A DNA stretch of 64,000 nucleotides, taken from contig NZ_JAODOO010000003.1 of NCBI RefSeq assembly GCF_025398335.1, positions 273,540 through 337,539 on the forward strand. Reading direction: 5' to 3'. Each line of letters begins with the position of its first letter. The first letter of the stretch is position 1. Below, in pieces: positions 63,086 to 64,000 of the stretch. Origin of the DNA: Clostridium sp. CX1. GTDB taxonomy: Bacteria > Bacillota > Clostridia > Clostridiales > Clostridiaceae. The notes beneath the pieces were generated by a model. The model was not told the origin of the DNA, did no database searches, and was given only the letters and a program-made list of their open reading frames with translations. Position numbers and translations under genes: made by a program.

Positions 63086-64000
63086 TGACCCCTTTTCTTT
63101 GGACAAAACCTAACAAGTTCTCTATTTTTCTTAAATTTACACTCTTATTTCAATGTTAGTTAGGTTTTCTCCAAAATGAAGGTTATAAAATCCATTTGGT
63201 GACATAAACCTTAAGCATGAGTGAAGTCTTTTATTGTTGTAAAACTTCATGAACTCGTTTACTATTTCATATGCTTCTGCATAAGTTTGAAATTCATTGA
63301 TTTTTAAACATTCATCCTCAAGAATTCTGTGAAATGATTCTACATGTGCATTTTTATTTGGTGTTTTTACTGGAATTCTCTCATGCGCTATCTTAATTTC
63401 CTCACAGCATTGGCTAAATTTATGGCTTACAAATTGTGGACCGTTATCTGTTCTTATTACAGGTTTTTTAGATCCTTCCTCAAATAAATTTCTTCTTATT
63501 AAACACTTCCTAAGTAATGCGGCAACATCCTTAGCTTCATATGGTAGTCAATAATACTTCTATCGAAGATATCAATTAAGTTTAGTATGTAGAAGAACTT
63601 GTCCTCACCTTGAATATAGCCATATTTTATATCCATTTCCCATAGCTGATTTGACCCTGTTATTGTCCTATTAACTGCAATAGTTCTCTTTATTGTAGGC
63701 TTGATTACCCTTTGGTCTTTAAGTATGCCAAGCTTTTTGCAGAGCCTATAAACCTTCTTATGATTGATTATAAGATTATAACATTTTCTTAAATGATATG
63801 TTATTTTTCTATATCCATAGTTAATAGCATCACCTTCAATAGATTCTATAATAAACTCTTTAATTTGCTCATCGCATATCTTGTTGTTATCTCTGTCTAT
63901 GCTGTATCCTTTAGGTTTACCGCCTGGCGGCTTCTTCTTTTCCTTGCCTTCTACACTTAAGCTGTAATAGTATGTTGATCTACCTAGTCCAACAACCTTT
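63086..64000 (-). mobile_element. IS3-family element, cut by the window edge
   Basis: A transposase pseudogene is read on the minus strand. The downstream end begins near TGACCCCTTTTCTTTGGACA (63086), which looks like an IS3 terminal repeat; the other end is outside the window. It borders the polysaccharide locus. Confidence 0.75.
63137..64000 (-). pseudogene. IS3-family orfB transposase, frameshifted and 5'-incomplete
   Basis: Read on the minus strand, the integrase core is clear. The first Asp lies in LWEMDIKYGYI, the second in VIRTDNGPQF and the Glu in NAHVESFHRILEDE, with a final tail of FYNNKRLHS and GENLTNIEI. Between DIFDRSIIDYH and EAKDVAALLRK (around 63545) about 11 bases appear to be lost, which breaks the frame. 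The N-terminal helix-turn-helix part and orfA lie outside the window. No active protein is expected from the right part without frame change. Confidence 0.85.

Overview
The window is AT-rich, Gram-positive DNA from an anaerobic spore-former, most likely a Clostridium or a close relative. The evidence is a cwlJ-gerQ germination pair, CotF-type coat proteins, cell-wall-binding-2 (CWB2) surface proteins, a fermentative-type glutamate dehydrogenase, AGGAGG ribosome sites and strong use of AT-rich codons. No rRNA, tRNA or CRISPR array was seen.

Layout. 1-1473 is the 3' end of an FtsX-type ABC permease. 1552-2595 encodes a Met/Gln/Pro-rich protein with eleven 13-residue repeats. 2812-31000 is mostly core metabolism and information processing: a SWIM/SNF2 helicase, a two-domain sulfurtransferase, a guanine-riboswitch-controlled pbuX-xpt operon, two c-di-GMP proteins (9321 and 24542), two DEAD-box helicases, manA, an FAD oxidoreductase, a small zinc-ribbon protein with a structured leader, a TtcA-like PP-loop protein, a DUF2935 protein, glutamate dehydrogenase and a lipid-linked sugar transferase pair. 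A spore block follows (gerQ, cwlJ, CotF-like genes with an SDR), and it is flanked by a TnpB-only IS605-type element.

30573-39308 is a cell-surface block with three CWB2 proteins: a degenerate NlpC/P60-like protein with Fn3, a minimal three-repeat protein, and a 1232-residue probable S-layer protein. A DegV protein and a candidate small RNA lie among them. A group IIC intron sits directly behind the intrinsic terminator of the S-layer gene (39559-about 41477).

41695-63063 is a Wzx/Wzy-type surface polysaccharide locus: Wzy/ligase-like protein, Wzz/BY-kinase-like protein, nucleotide-sugar epimerase and dehydrogenase, four glycosyltransferases, a second polytopic membrane protein, heparinase-like protein, fused dehydrogenase/Gfo-Idh-MocA protein, NodB-like deacetylase, Wzx flippase and a methyltransferase-like protein. 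It is interrupted by a decayed IS110 element and ends beside a frameshifted IS3 element that runs off the window. No priming sugar-phosphate transferase is present, so the locus depends on one elsewhere. CWB2 modules of related clostridia bind an anionic wall polysaccharide, so surface proteins and polymer locus may be functionally linked. That link is an inference from gene order.

The least ordinary signals are non-coding: an approximately 88-nt structured insert between the guanine aptamer and its terminator, an 8-codon leader peptide coupled to a hairpin ahead of the zinc-ribbon gene, a promoter-plus-terminator intergenic RNA near 32754-32823, and possible guide or bridge RNA regions of the TnpB and IS110 elements.
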